Shown here in pieces: positions 1 through 9,817 of a stretch of DNA of 64,000 nt. The stretch's first letter is position 1. Every line of letters starts with the position of its first letter. Source of the stretch: Pirellula sp. (GTDB lineage: Bacteria; Planctomycetota; Planctomycetia; Pirellulales; Pirellulaceae); contig JAJTEK010000001.1 of assembly GCA_021299695.1 (NCBI GenBank), forward strand, positions 1 through 64,000. Reading direction: 5' to 3'. A model generated the notes under the pieces. It was not told where the DNA came from. It saw nothing but the letters and a program-made list of their open reading frames with translations, and did not search any database. The position numbers were made by a program, and so were the translations under genes.

Positions 1-629
1 AGGTCGAGCGTTCCATCGAAATCGTAATCGACATAACGCCATTGGTTGTGGCGAATTTTCGGCCCTTTGGTCTGGGTTCCTTGGGGCTTGTAAAAATTCG
101 CTGGAACACTCAGTTCGATCGAATCCTTAGTCCCTGTTTTTGTGAACTGACGATATTCCTTTCCTGGACTCAGGACCCGCATGCCATCGGTGGTGTAGCT
201 AGGCATGACATAATGCACGGTGCTGCTAAGCCGCACCGGTGGCTGGAATACTGGCAGTTGAAATTCACCGTTGGGGCCGTTTGCGGGATTCTCCTGTCGA
301 TTCTCAAAGAACCAAACGCCATTTGAGGGTTTGTCGGGACACGAGACGATCAAGTCGTAGTCGCCATCGGAATCGGCGTCGCAGGGGATCGGCCAGGCCC
401 ACAGACCGACCCCGAGATCGACGACAAGTCCCGGGTTGTTGTAGGGGAGCTGAACCAGGCCCGAGGATGGCTCGGATGCCCCCGGGGATTGAGCAGATAC
501 CAACGGGGACTGAGCCGATGCCCAAAGTACCGATGCCCAAAGTACCGATGCCCAAAGGGCCGCTTCACAGAGTGCCGTTGTTGCTTGGAGCATCAGGCCT
601 ACGAGCGAGGATCGATTGCGAATTTTCAT
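1..629 (-). CDS. Exported FG-GAP/VCBS-repeat protein, N-terminal part (runs off the left edge)
   Basis: The minus-strand frame opens at the ATG at 629-627 and stays open to base 1, so only the first 209 residues or so are visible. The N-terminus (MKIRNRSS then a hydrophobic stretch rich in A, L and W) looks like a signal peptide. Downstream are calcium-loop-like repeats, CDADSDGDYDLIV near residue 80 and VDYDFDGTLDL at the window edge, typical of FG-GAP/VCBS beta-propeller proteins. The ATG overlaps the uxaE stop as ATGA, indicating translational coupling. The leader region contains a 15-bp tandem repeat (516-560) that gives repeated WASVL. Planctomycetes carry many such secreted or surface proteins; the substrate is unknown. 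Family assignment is firm, function is not. Confidence 0.8.
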   Translation of the reverse strand, partial: MKIRNRSSLVGLMLQATTALCEAALWASVLWASVLWASAQSPLVSAQSPGASEPSSGLVQLPYNNPGLVVDLGVGLWAWPIPCDADSDGDYDLIVSCPDKPSNGVWFFENRQENPANGPNGEFQLPVFQPPVRLSSTVHYVMPSYTTDGMRVLSPGKEYRQFTKTGTKDSIELSVPANFYKPQGTQTKGPKIRHNQWRYVDYDFDGTLD

Positions 630-1876
630 CCGAGGAATAGGGGTTTCATGTGTCGAGTGTAGAGGTTGTCGAAGACATTTTGACCGATGACATCCGAGTG
701 TTTTTTGAGAAGATCGGTATATCGTGTTCCTTTTTTTGCGGCGAGTTTGAACGAGACATGGAGCAACTGCCGGACATTGGAATTGTACTGCGGATGCGAG
801 GGGATATGTCGCAAGGTATTTGCCCAGCGGGGGCCGTCCCAAGATGCCACTTCGGTCGCATCGGGAAGTTCCGACATGCGGATATCGATAACGCTGGCGT
901 AGGGTTCCGTCAGGGCACCGATTTGTTCCAACGCCAGCGCGTAGATCTCTCGAACGAAAGCGACCCCCTCCTGACCCGATTCGGATAGTCCGATAAGCTC
1001 TTCGAGCCAAGTCGTTCCGGCCGTTTTGATATGCAAGCCCGCTCCGCTTTTGGCCAAGGCTTGGCGGATAATCGGATAGATGGAAAACTTGTCGCTCCCG
1101 CTGTGGACGCTGAGTTTGAGGTTGCTCGGTAGTCCGTAGCGTGCGACTCCATGCGCAAGGACGCAAAGATCCTCGTGGAACTCCTTGGCAAACCGATCAA
1201 GGTCCCCGACGTAATCGACCCCTTTGTTGAAGCGACCGGTGAATTTCGGTGCGATCGTTTGCAGGGCGACCCCTTCGTCGGCCAGGGCGACTAGGATCAC
1301 CAGGAGTTCTTGGGGGGTCTGTGGCAAGTCGGTCTCATCCATCGAGACCTCGGCGATGAAGTTCCCTGAACCGAGCTTGTGCTCGATGTAGCGGAAGATT
1401 CGACCGGCCTCTTGGACCGCCATCAGGTACTTCGAAGCGATCTCTTCGAGCGCATCGCCGGAGAGAAAAATCGATTCTTCGATTCCCTGGATGTCAAGCG
1501 TACCGAAGAGCTCCGGATGGTGCTTGAGAAAACGATGGACGTCGTCCGACGGGGCTTGCTTGCCGATCGAGTCGGCCACATCGATCGTAAAGAAATCCGA
1601 ACTGCCCAGGAAACGATCGACGGTTTCGAGGCGGATATGGTCCGCATCGGTGTGCCAGGGAAGGGACCAACCCGATTCCCGAACAGCTTGCTCGGCGGCG
1701 GCTCGAACGCTCGAGGGTTCGGAGCCGATGAAGGAGTGTTCGCGGTTCGATTTATTCCAAACGGGAACCACCTCGATTCCTTGGGCTCGAATCTTCTCAA
1801 AAGCCCGCAACTGCGAGGAAGCTTGGTGTGCAAAACGATCGCCAACGCCGAACGAGAACCGGGAGAGTCGAAGCAT
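626..1876 (-). CDS. uxaE: Tagaturonate epimerase family protein UxaE
   Basis: Predicted metal-dependent epimerase interconverting D-tagaturonate and D-fructuronate in hexuronate catabolism. The 416-residue product has the family blocks: SFGVGDRF (8-15), DADH (77-80), FTIDVAD (96-102), EVSMDETD (176-183), SVHSGSDKF (256-264) and HIKTAGTTW (282-290); they resemble my recollection of the Thermotoga enzyme. The frame stays open upstream to a TTG at 1990 and an ATG at 1939. I prefer the ATG at 1876 because AGAAGG lies six bases before it and the conserved SFGVGDR block follows at once. The N-terminus is shorter than in the Thermotoga protein as I recall it. The stop overlaps the next gene as ATGA. 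No other uronate catabolic gene is visible, so pathway use is inferred. Confidence 0.8.
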   Translation of the reverse strand: MLRLSRFSFGVGDRFAHQASSQLRAFEKIRAQGIEVVPVWNKSNREHSFIGSEPSSVRAAAEQAVRESGWSLPWHTDADHIRLETVDRFLGSSDFFTIDVADSIGKQAPSDDVHRFLKHHPELFGTLDIQGIEESIFLSGDALEEIASKYLMAVQEAGRIFRYIEHKLGSGNFIAEVSMDETDLPQTPQELLVILVALADEGVALQTIAPKFTGRFNKGVDYVGDLDRFAKEFHEDLCVLAHGVARYGLPSNLKLSVHSGSDKFSIYPIIRQALAKSGAGLHIKTAGTTWLEELIGLSESGQEGVAFVREIYALALEQIGALTEPYASVIDIRMSELPDATEVASWDGPRWANTLRHIPSHPQYNSNVRQLLHVSFKLAAKKGTRYTDLLKKHSDVIGQNVFDNLYTRHMKPLFLG

Positions 1877-2051
1877 CAGAGGCCTTCTTGGGGCAGGGGA
1901 AAGGGAATTCGATCCCGAGATACTAACGTTTTTTTGCATTTTTTCCAGTTTGGGACGATTTCGTCCAAGCCCAGTGACCAGACGTGTCAAACCTTCAGGC
2001 GATATTCCATGGGTAGAGCAAGTTCAACCATTGGAAAAATGAGGGATGATC

Positions 2052-2372
2052 ATGGGAAGCAGCGAATACACGATTTTGAAACAAGCGATGGTCTGTCCAG
2101 ACGATTATGCGGTTCGATTGCGATACCGCAGCAAAAGTGGTGAGCTGACCGAGCGGGTCGTCAGTCCGATCAAGATGACCGACTCGCGGTCCCTCTTGGC
2201 GTTATGTTTGTGTAGAGAGAACCCTCGGCGATTCGAACTGGAGCGATGCTCTCATCTCGAATTGGTCCCCGCCCATGAGGTCCTTATGCCGATGGAGATG
2301 CGGGTCCTCGAAGCGGCCCCGATCCGACCGTCTAAGCCCAAGAAAACTCCTGCCGAGCAAGTACCCGCCTAA
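2052..2372 (+). CDS. Small WYL-domain-like protein
   Basis: A 106-residue soluble protein. The central part (VRLRYRSKSGELTERVVSPIK, then SRSLLALCLCRENPRRFEL) follows the beta-strand pattern of WYL ligand-sensing domains found in transcription regulators, but no helix-turn-helix is present and the match is judged by eye only. Two starts are possible, ATG at 2046 and ATG at 2052. The second has GAGGG at 2041-2045 with a six-base gap and is preferred. The gene runs opposite to its neighbours: it is divergent from uxaE and its stop lies three bases from the end of the convergent UnbV gene. It could be a stand-alone sensor or adaptor; function unknown. Confidence 0.6.
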   Translation: MGSSEYTILKQAMVCPDDYAVRLRYRSKSGELTERVVSPIKMTDSRSLLALCLCRENPRRFELERCSHLELVPAHEVLMPMEMRVLEAAPIRPSKPKKTPAEQVPA

Positions 2373-2375
2373 CTT

Positions 2376-5362
2376 TCATCGGAGATTTACCTCAGCAAGG
2401 TCTATCTGGCCTTCGACGGCTCGGTATCGGCAGTTGACGGCAACATTCTCCCATCGGGAAATTTGACCGCTCGGCCATGCGATCTCCAAGGAATCGATGT
2501 TCGAGGCGACTCCGAGTCCCAGGTGGATGAAGTCCTCGTTCGAGCACTCGAATCCGTTTCCCGCCAAGCGCTGATGTACCCAACTTTCCTGGCCGACTCG
2601 GACCGTAACGGTCGCTCCTATCGCATCGCGTTCCGATTGCGTTCCGGTCAGCTCGATCGAGAACCAAGTTCCATCGGTGATGGTCTGGTTTTTTAGGATC
2701 GACATCGGATGGTCCAAGTGCGTTATGTAGCAATCGACAAGCCCATCGCGATTGAAGTCCCACAGCCCCAAACTTCGCGACAGGTACTCTTTGTTAAAAA
2801 ACTCCCCTAGAGATTCGTTCGGCTGTTGGGCGAAAATTGCGTCGCGTTGCAGGAAAACCTCGGGCCGCATCGTGTAAGGTTGGCCCTTGGACCGGTAATC
2901 ATCGACATGACCGTTGACGACCATGAGGTCCTGCCAGCCATCGCAATCGATATCCAGGCATTGAGCACCAAAACCGAGCGTTTTCTTTTTGGGATCGATC
3001 AGTCGGTAACGCCGCGAGGCATCAGAAAAAAACCCCATAGGGTTCTGAAGATAGACCGCGTTGTATTCATCGATGAAATTCGTCATGAAGAGATCGAGCG
3101 TACCGTTGCGATCGATGTCTGCGCACCCGACCCCCATGCTCGCTTGCGGCTTGCCTTGGTTATCGACCGCACATCCCCTGCGCAGAGCTTCGTCTGCCAC
3201 CAAAAACCTGCTAGGGCGTTTGGGGTCCTGGGCGCTAAGGTAGAGATTGTTCGCCTACATGTCGTTGGCGATGTAGATCAGTCTTGGTTGGCTAAGCTGA
3301 AACCTCCTTGGCCATCGCTCAAGTAAATGAAGTCCTCGGAGGCTGGAAACTCCGTCGGACGGCAAACCTGGGGTACATTTTCCTTGGAGATACAGAGGTG
3401 GGTAATGACATCGATTCCCGAGGCGTAGTTGACCTCGACCAGATCGGGCAAACCATCTCCGTTGATATCGGCAATCGCGCCGCTGACACTCCAGACCGGG
3501 TGGTTGGCGATATCCCTTTTCATCAGTTCGATCGCGATGGCTTCAAAGGTCCCGTCCCCTTGGTTCCTCAGAAGCTGATTTTGTCCAAAGTTCAGAACGA
3601 ACAGGTCTGCCAATCCATCTTGGTCCCAATCCCCGACGGCAACGCCTTGGCCGTACGCGCGTTGTTCGAGTTTTGCGTTATTGGCTACATTCTGAAAATC
3701 GGATCCGGCGAGGTTTCGCAAGAGGATATTTGGATCATTCGATTCAGGTGCTCTTGGGTCCGAGCCACCTTGCAAGACGAATAAATCGGGCCAACCGTCG
3801 CGATCGTAATCGATGACTCCGGCACCGGCACCGTTGCTTTGGTAGGTCTGCATGCCGAGGGTTTTCGGATCGTCCCCGTTTCGATAAAGGATGTCTGCAT
3901 GGAGCTCTTTGGCCACGTCGGTCCATCCAAGCTTGGCTTGGACCCGCCCGGACTTTCCAAGCAACTCCGTCGAGCTATTGGCAGAGCTTGAGGAGTCTTT
4001 GGCATAGTTGGGCGAAAGGGTCAATGACTTCCAATCGATTTCGGGGTAAGAACCCGAGGGTCGCTCGAGTCGGGTTTGGAGCAACGCGGGTTCGGATTGA
4101 CTCAAGTTGCTTCGAAGGGCCTCTAGTTCTTTGATTCGGGTCGAGTTTGGATTGATGGATCGTTCGTTGAACTCCCGCCACAAGGTCGCTTCGAGTACCC
4201 TGCCACGGCTCTCAAGGGTATCGGCGACTTGAAGCATCCATTCGGAGCGTCGATTGCCATCGCGGCAATAATTGAGATTCCGATTGGCAAGCTGGGTTTC
4301 TTGGAAGGCTCGCTCGGCGATCGCCGCACCGGAGGTATCGCCGAGAATGGCAAGGGTCTGTGCTAGGTGCCCGGCTGCAAGATGGTTCATCGGATCGAGT
4401 TCGAGGCTCTTGGTAAAGCACTTTGCCGCCTCTTGATGTTTGTTTTGGTGGAGGAACCAAAGCCCCATGGCACGCCAGTAGTCCGGGAACGGTTCCATTC
4501 CAGTTCTGGGAGCTTGTTGGAACCAATCGCTCAATTCACTCCATTTCTCTTGGTCGATCAGCGAGAGCCCAAGTCCGATCCAGAGTGCTGGGACCGATCG
4601 GTCAGCTTGCAAGATTTCGCCGAAGAGAGCTTGAGCCAATTCGGGTTTCTTTTCGTACAAGGCGCCGAAGGCCAGAGAACTTTTGAGTCGAATCTCCGTT
4701 GGATTTTGCTCAAGCTTCTTGAGACTCAATTCGTCTCCAGCTACGGGTTTGACCGTGTCGATAGCAAGTACCAGGTTGGTCATGTCTAAGGGGCTGGATC
4801 GAACCAGTTTTTGCATGAGCAACGAGGATTCGAAACGTCGTCCCTGAAGATCCAGCACAGCGGCAAGAAATCGGTTGGTTTCGTAGTCATCGGGTTTTCG
4901 ATCGAGGATTTTCAAGGCGCGCTCTTCGGCAGCAACCACCCTCGATCGATCGTAACACCAATTCATGGCCGAGCGGTGCGCAAGTAGCCCGTACTCCGGA
5001 TCGCCAATCGCGATTCGATCGACCATTGCCAAGGCTTGGTCGATCTTCTTGCGATGGATCAGGACCTCGGCCGAGACATACAGCGCTCGCGCGTCATTAG
5101 GCGCGTTGAATAAGACCTTTTGGCATTCTTCCCATGCATCGTCGAATCGACCAGCTTCGAGCAATTTCAGGGCCTTCAAAGAACTGGCTCGGCCTGCCTC
5201 TGGCCGTAAAGTCGAACCCGATGGCTGCGAACTCAAAGGCTTCGATAGGTTTTGGGCCCCGGGGCGCTCTTGAGCAGGAGGGGTTGGTGAGGGATCGCAA
5301 CCCAATGGCGAAAGGAGGAATAACCCCAGGAGGATTCGAAGTCTATTCGAATTGGATTTCAT
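2376..5362 (-). pseudogene. TPR plus FG-GAP plus ASPIC/UnbV lipoprotein gene, broken
   Basis: The two halves of one gene lie in different frames. The first (5362 to 3278) starts at an ATG with GGAAGGAG eight bases upstream. It encodes a lipoprotein-like leader ending near SPLGC, TPR-type helices (roughly residues 60-420) and FG-GAP loops such as DYDRDGWPDLF and DINGDGLPDLV, then stops after SLANQD. The second (about 3280 to 2376) resumes in another frame as LIYIANDM, meets an in-frame TAG, then continues ANNLYLS and ends in an ASPIC/UnbV domain (IELTG...GATVTVRVG...LEIAWPSGQ). Relatives normally have extra residues before the IYIANDM segment, so a short deletion with frameshift plus a nonsense codon is likely. 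The first ATG overlaps the upstream stop as ATGA. Sequencing error cannot be excluded. Confidence 0.75.
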
Positions 5363-6072
5363 GATGCGAACTCCTTCCATGGGTTCAATGTGCATTGAAA
5401 GATGCGAATTTCTCTCTGACCATCCTTGAGGTCGATCAAACACGAATTGCATTGCCAGCCAGCCTGTCTAATCCAGTTTTCGAAGCGGTCGCCGGTATGC
5501 CTTTGGGGTTCGCTGAGCAAGACCACGCCGTTGGGTTCCAAGACTTGTCGCATGCAAGGTTCAAGGATGGGATAGAGCGATGGGTTGTAAACGATGTCGG
5601 AACCTAGGACGATGGGGAACCGTTCGTGGAAGCCTGCGAGGTTTGCCCAGTCGAGTTTTCGGACGGTCACTCGATCCGCAACGAACCGAGAGTTAAATCG
5701 GCACATGATCAGTGCCATCCTCGATGCGTCGGTGATGCAGACGCTGGCGCCTCGTAGCGCTGCTGAGATTCCCGCCCGGCCACTTCCGCCGCCGAGTTCC
5801 AAAATTCGTGTGCCGGTCGGTAATTGTAGCATTCCGAGGAAACGATCGAGTCCCTGGGCCGCTCTCCAGGTAGCGGCCCAAAATGGATCGATCGAAGCGG
5901 ATTCAGGTTGGTCGTTGCGAAGCGTCTGTTCGAGCAGTTGGTCTGGATTGACGACACGAGCCCAAGGGTACGAGGTTCCAGCGATCTCGGCATGAACGTG
6001 TTCGAGTTCGACCATACGTTCTAGGCGCTTGAGCAACTTCAGCGCGTATCTCGGGTCGCCCTGTCGTTGCAT
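5359..6072 (-). CDS. Class I SAM-dependent methyltransferase (METTL21/Methyltransf_16-like)
   Basis: A 237-residue cytoplasmic protein with a Rossmann-fold SAM site (ILELGGGSGRAGI, about residues 93-105), an acidic strand end (VCITDAS) and a DIVYNPSLYP block near residue 160. That DxVY block is typical of the METTL21/nicotinamide-N-methyltransferase-like group, which often modifies protein lysines; the substrate here is unknown. The ATG at 6072 is chosen although the frame is open further upstream, because the response regulator stop lies two bases before it. The end overlaps the UnbV gene start as ATGA, so regulator, methyltransferase and lipoprotein gene form one tight operon. Confidence 0.75.
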   Translation of the reverse strand: MQRQGDPRYALKLLKRLERMVELEHVHAEIAGTSYPWARVVNPDQLLEQTLRNDQPESASIDPFWAATWRAAQGLDRFLGMLQLPTGTRILELGGGSGRAGISAALRGASVCITDASRMALIMCRFNSRFVADRVTVRKLDWANLAGFHERFPIVLGSDIVYNPSLYPILEPCMRQVLEPNGVVLLSEPQRHTGDRFENWIRQAGWQCNSCLIDLKDGQREIRIFQCTLNPWKEFAS

Positions 6073-6073
6073 T

Positions 6074-6508
6074 TCAAGTTTTCTCTTCCATCTCCCGGAT
6101 GTAGGCGCGCAGTCTTTCGAGTTCATCCTCGGTCCCTTTGAGTTTGAGCATGTTGCGAACTCGTTTCTGGAATTCCAGAGAGTTGACCGGTTTGGAAAGG
6201 AAGTCGTCGGTGCCAGCTTCGACAGCCCGTTCGACATCCCCTAGTTCGCTCAGTGCGGTGACCATGAGGATCATGATTCGCGACGTGGCAGGATCGCTCT
6301 TAAGTGCGCGGCAGACTTCGAAACCGTTCTTTTTGGGCATCATGACATCGAGCAGGATCAAGTCTGGCTGAAAACTCTTGACCTTATCGAGCGTGTCTTG
6401 GCCATCGACGGCGATTTGCGTATCGCAATCGACTTTGGCCAAAAGAGCTTCGAGCAGTTCGCGGTTCGCGGAATTGTCGTCGGCGATGAGGATGCGGGGG
6501 GTTGGCAT
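6074..6508 (-). CDS. CheY-like single-domain response regulator
   Basis: A 144-residue receiver domain with the acidic pair at residues 10-11 (IADDN), the phosphoacceptor Asp at about 54 (LILLDVMMP), the conserved Thr at about 84 (VTALSE) and the switch Lys at about 107 (LSKPV). There is no output domain; the tail (about 120-144) is a charged, coiled-coil-like helix. It should be phosphorylated by a histidine kinase that is not encoded nearby. It starts 24 bases after the glyA stop and is followed one base after its own stop by a methyltransferase, so cotranscription is likely. Confidence 0.9.
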   Translation of the reverse strand: MPTPRILIADDNSANRELLEALLAKVDCDTQIAVDGQDTLDKVKSFQPDLILLDVMMPKKNGFEVCRALKSDPATSRIMILMVTALSELGDVERAVEAGTDDFLSKPVNSLEFQKRVRNMLKLKGTEDELERLRAYIREMEEKT

Positions 6509-6532
6509 GAGTTTTCGGTTTTCAGAGGAGAC

Positions 6533-7810
<1,278 letters not shown>

Positions 7811-8100
7811 AGGCGGCTTTCGCGATTAGAAAAGGTGATCCGATTGGGATTGGTTTGGTGTTCTAGTGCCCGCATCCGTCGTGCATTGTTCACCATTCGA
7901 TTTGGTCCGTCAACCAAGTTGGATTATGCTGGCCGAAGCGTTTGGTTGGAAGTGGAAAAAAAAACGCGGAATCGTTCACCGGACTGTCGATAGTCACCGA
8001 GCATGGAGGTTTGGCAAGCGGCACTTGAGATTTTTACGCCGCCACAGAGCCAGTCGGCCTGGAAGGCAATTTTCAACCATCCAACGTTTGGACAACGCAA
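7811..8100. other. Divergent intergenic region between glyA and the Flp-like gene
   Basis: These 290 bases must hold the promoters of the minus-strand glyA and the plus-strand small gene at 8101. No clear sigma70 boxes, riboswitch or long hairpin was recognised by eye. Open frames across it have no family features. Confidence 0.4.
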
Positions 8101-8265
8101 ATGCTTGATCGAATTTTCAAAAGCGACGCAGGCCCCGGACCGGTCGAGTACGTCGTGATGCTCATGGTCCTGACGGTCATGGGCCTTGTGGTTATGAGCA
8201 GCGCCCCGGGGATCGCGGGAGTTCCGATGACCCAAAAACCCGTCGCGGTCGATTCAAAGGGTTAG
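8101..8265 (+). CDS. Flp-type pilin-like small membrane protein
   Basis: A 54-residue frame from ATG 8101 to TAG 8265. Residues 11-17 read GPGPVEY and are followed by one hydrophobic helix (about 18-37). Flp/Fap pilins are cut after a Gly, leaving Glu at +5 and Tyr at +6 before a hydrophobic helix; cleavage after G11 puts E16 at +5 and Y17 at +6, an exact fit. The size also fits. No TadA, TadV or secretin gene is in view, so the pilin would be an orphan or would be served by genes elsewhere. The upstream GGA at about -10 is a weak ribosome site. It could instead be a generic small membrane protein. Confidence 0.5.
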   Translation: MLDRIFKSDAGPGPVEYVVMLMVLTVMGLVVMSSAPGIAGVPMTQKPVAVDSKG

Positions 8266-8295
8266 TAGGGTCCGTCGGAATGAAGGGCCAGTCGG

Positions 8296-9141
8296 CTACG
8301 AGGCCGGAATCGTTCGTTGAGGATTTGCATCGCGATCGATGTTGGCGATCAGTCCTGCGACATATCCCCCTTTGAAGCCTGCGTCGATATTGACGACGGT
8401 GACATTTGCAGCGCAGCTATTGAGCATGCTGAGCAGGGCGGCGAGCCCGCCGAGATTTGCACCGTATCCGACGCTCGTAGGGACCGCGATGACGGGGCAT
8501 CCGACATGCCCGGCCAAGGCGCTAGGTAGGGCGGCTTCCATCCCGGCAACACAGATCAATGCCGCGCAGCGGCGAAGATCCGGGACTCGGGAAAGGAGCC
8601 GATAAGGCCCTGCGACCCCTACGTCTTGGATCAAATCCGAGGCCACGCCCATCCAAGCAAGCGTTTCGCGAGCCTCAAGGGCGACCGATTCGTCGGTCGT
8701 TCCTGCCGTGACCACTCCCACGCGGCGAGCGCTTTGCACCGAGTCGGGGTCTAGTGGGACCTGCGAGCATGAGACTCGGAGGGTTTTGGCAAGATGGTTC
8801 CAGCGAGTTGATGGGAACACATCGGCAAGCACGCGGACTTGTTCTGGCAAAATTCTTGTAATAAGAATTTCGTCGGTTGTCTCTAAGAGACGCTCGGTGA
8901 CTCGTCGGATCGATTCGGTGGATTTGCCCTGCCCAAAAACGACTTCGGGGTATCCGGTCCGTTTCAAGCGATCGAGGTCAGGGGTTAGATTACCGTCCGA
9001 GGGGATCGACGCGGCGAGTACCTTTTGCCCGAATTCCAGAGCCGAGAGTTGGCCGGATTGGAATCGTCGAAAGAGCTCTTCGATGAGGGAATCGCCAACA
9101 TGTTTGCTGGCAGTGAGATCTTCGGAGGAAGGTTTTTCCAT
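8296..9141 (-). CDS. larB: Nickel-pincer cofactor biosynthesis protein LarB
   Basis: LarB carboxylates the pyridinium ring of nicotinic acid adenine dinucleotide and hydrolyses the product, the first step to the nickel-pincer nucleotide used by lactate racemase and relatives. The 281-residue protein has the N-terminal family block ([14 protein letters not shown], about 60-73) and a PurE-like C-terminal domain with [19 protein letters not shown], the [16 protein letters not shown] loop and a terminal [10 protein letters not shown]. LarC and LarE are not in the window. The next gene upstream (pcp) ends 20 bases before it. LarB-only genomes exist, so the nickel cofactor role is probable rather than certain. 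Confidence 0.9.
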   Translation of the reverse strand: MEKPSSEDLTASKHVGDSLIEELFRRFQSGQLSALEFGQKVLAASIPSDGNLTPDLDRLKRTGYPEVVFGQGKSTESIRRVTERLLETTDEILITRILPEQVRVLADVFPSTRWNHLAKTLRVSCSQVPLDPDSVQSARRVGVVTAGTTDESVALEARETLAWMGVASDLIQDVGVAGPYRLLSRVPDLRRCAALICVAGMEAALPSALAGHVGCPVIAVPTSVGYGANLGGLAALLSMLNSCAANVTVVNIDAGFKGGYVAGLIANIDRDANPQRTIPAS

Positions 9142-9161
9142 CGTGTTGGGGGTTTGTGTGT

Positions 9162-9788
9162 TTAAGCGATTAGCGAGTCTTTAGGATCAAGGCTTTGGCT
9201 GCGGACCGTGCCGACCATCATAGCGATCGCCTTGGCCAATTCCAGCTTGGTTAGCGAAGGCATCTCGCGCCCCTTTTCGACGACTTGTTCGGTGATCAAG
9301 GGGAAATGGGCGAATCCGACTCGGCAGGCGCGCCCCTGCTGGGCGTGCCAGTGCTGGCTGAGGTAGAAAATCGCGTTGCACAGGTAGGTTCCGGCGTGGT
9401 AGGTAATCGAGGTCGGGATTTTTTCGCTCAGGAGTTCATCACGTATTTTGTTCAAGGGCAGGCTGCTTTGGTAGGCCGTAGGAGCCCCTGGGATCAAGGG
9501 TCCCCAGAGCCGCCCTGAGTTGTAGGTGACTCCAGCGATATTCACGGCGATCGTCTCGAGATGGATCGAAGATGCCCCTGGGGATTGCCCCAGATGCAAG
9601 ACCGCATCGAAGCCGGCTTCGAGGTCTTTGTACAGACGGGCCTCGAGGCGTTGAAGATCGACCGGATAGCGGCGCGTGGTGAGTCCTTCGGGCAAGCCGT
9701 AGAGTTTGAGCATCTCCGAGAGGGCTTCCCAACTGGAATTTTCGCTCCACTGGTCGTAGGGTTCAAAGGCAGTAACCAGGATTTTCAA
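9162..9788 (-). CDS. pcp: Pyroglutamyl-peptidase I (peptidase family C15)
   Basis: Cytoplasmic cysteine peptidase removing N-terminal pyroglutamate from peptides. The 208-residue length matches the family. The start (ILVTAFEPYDQWSENSSW) is the family opening block, and the catalytic triad can be placed at E78 (HLETIA), C137 (HAGTYLCN) and H161 (GFAHFP), with normal spacing. It lies between the sialidase-like gene and larB on the same strand with short gaps, so cotranscription is likely, though no functional link is obvious. Confidence 0.92.
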   Translation of the reverse strand: MKILVTAFEPYDQWSENSSWEALSEMLKLYGLPEGLTTRRYPVDLQRLEARLYKDLEAGFDAVLHLGQSPGASSIHLETIAVNIAGVTYNSGRLWGPLIPGAPTAYQSSLPLNKIRDELLSEKIPTSITYHAGTYLCNAIFYLSQHWHAQQGRACRVGFAHFPLITEQVVEKGREMPSLTKLELAKAIAMMVGTVRSQSLDPKDSLIA

Positions 9789-9817
9789 AGCTTGTCTCGC
9801 GAGTTAAGGAGTCTTGG

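Noticed and set aside
3240-3290. Two separate genes instead of one broken UnbV gene
   Set aside because: The downstream part begins in the middle of a calcium-loop repeat, lacks a leader and completes exactly the domain order missing from the upstream part.
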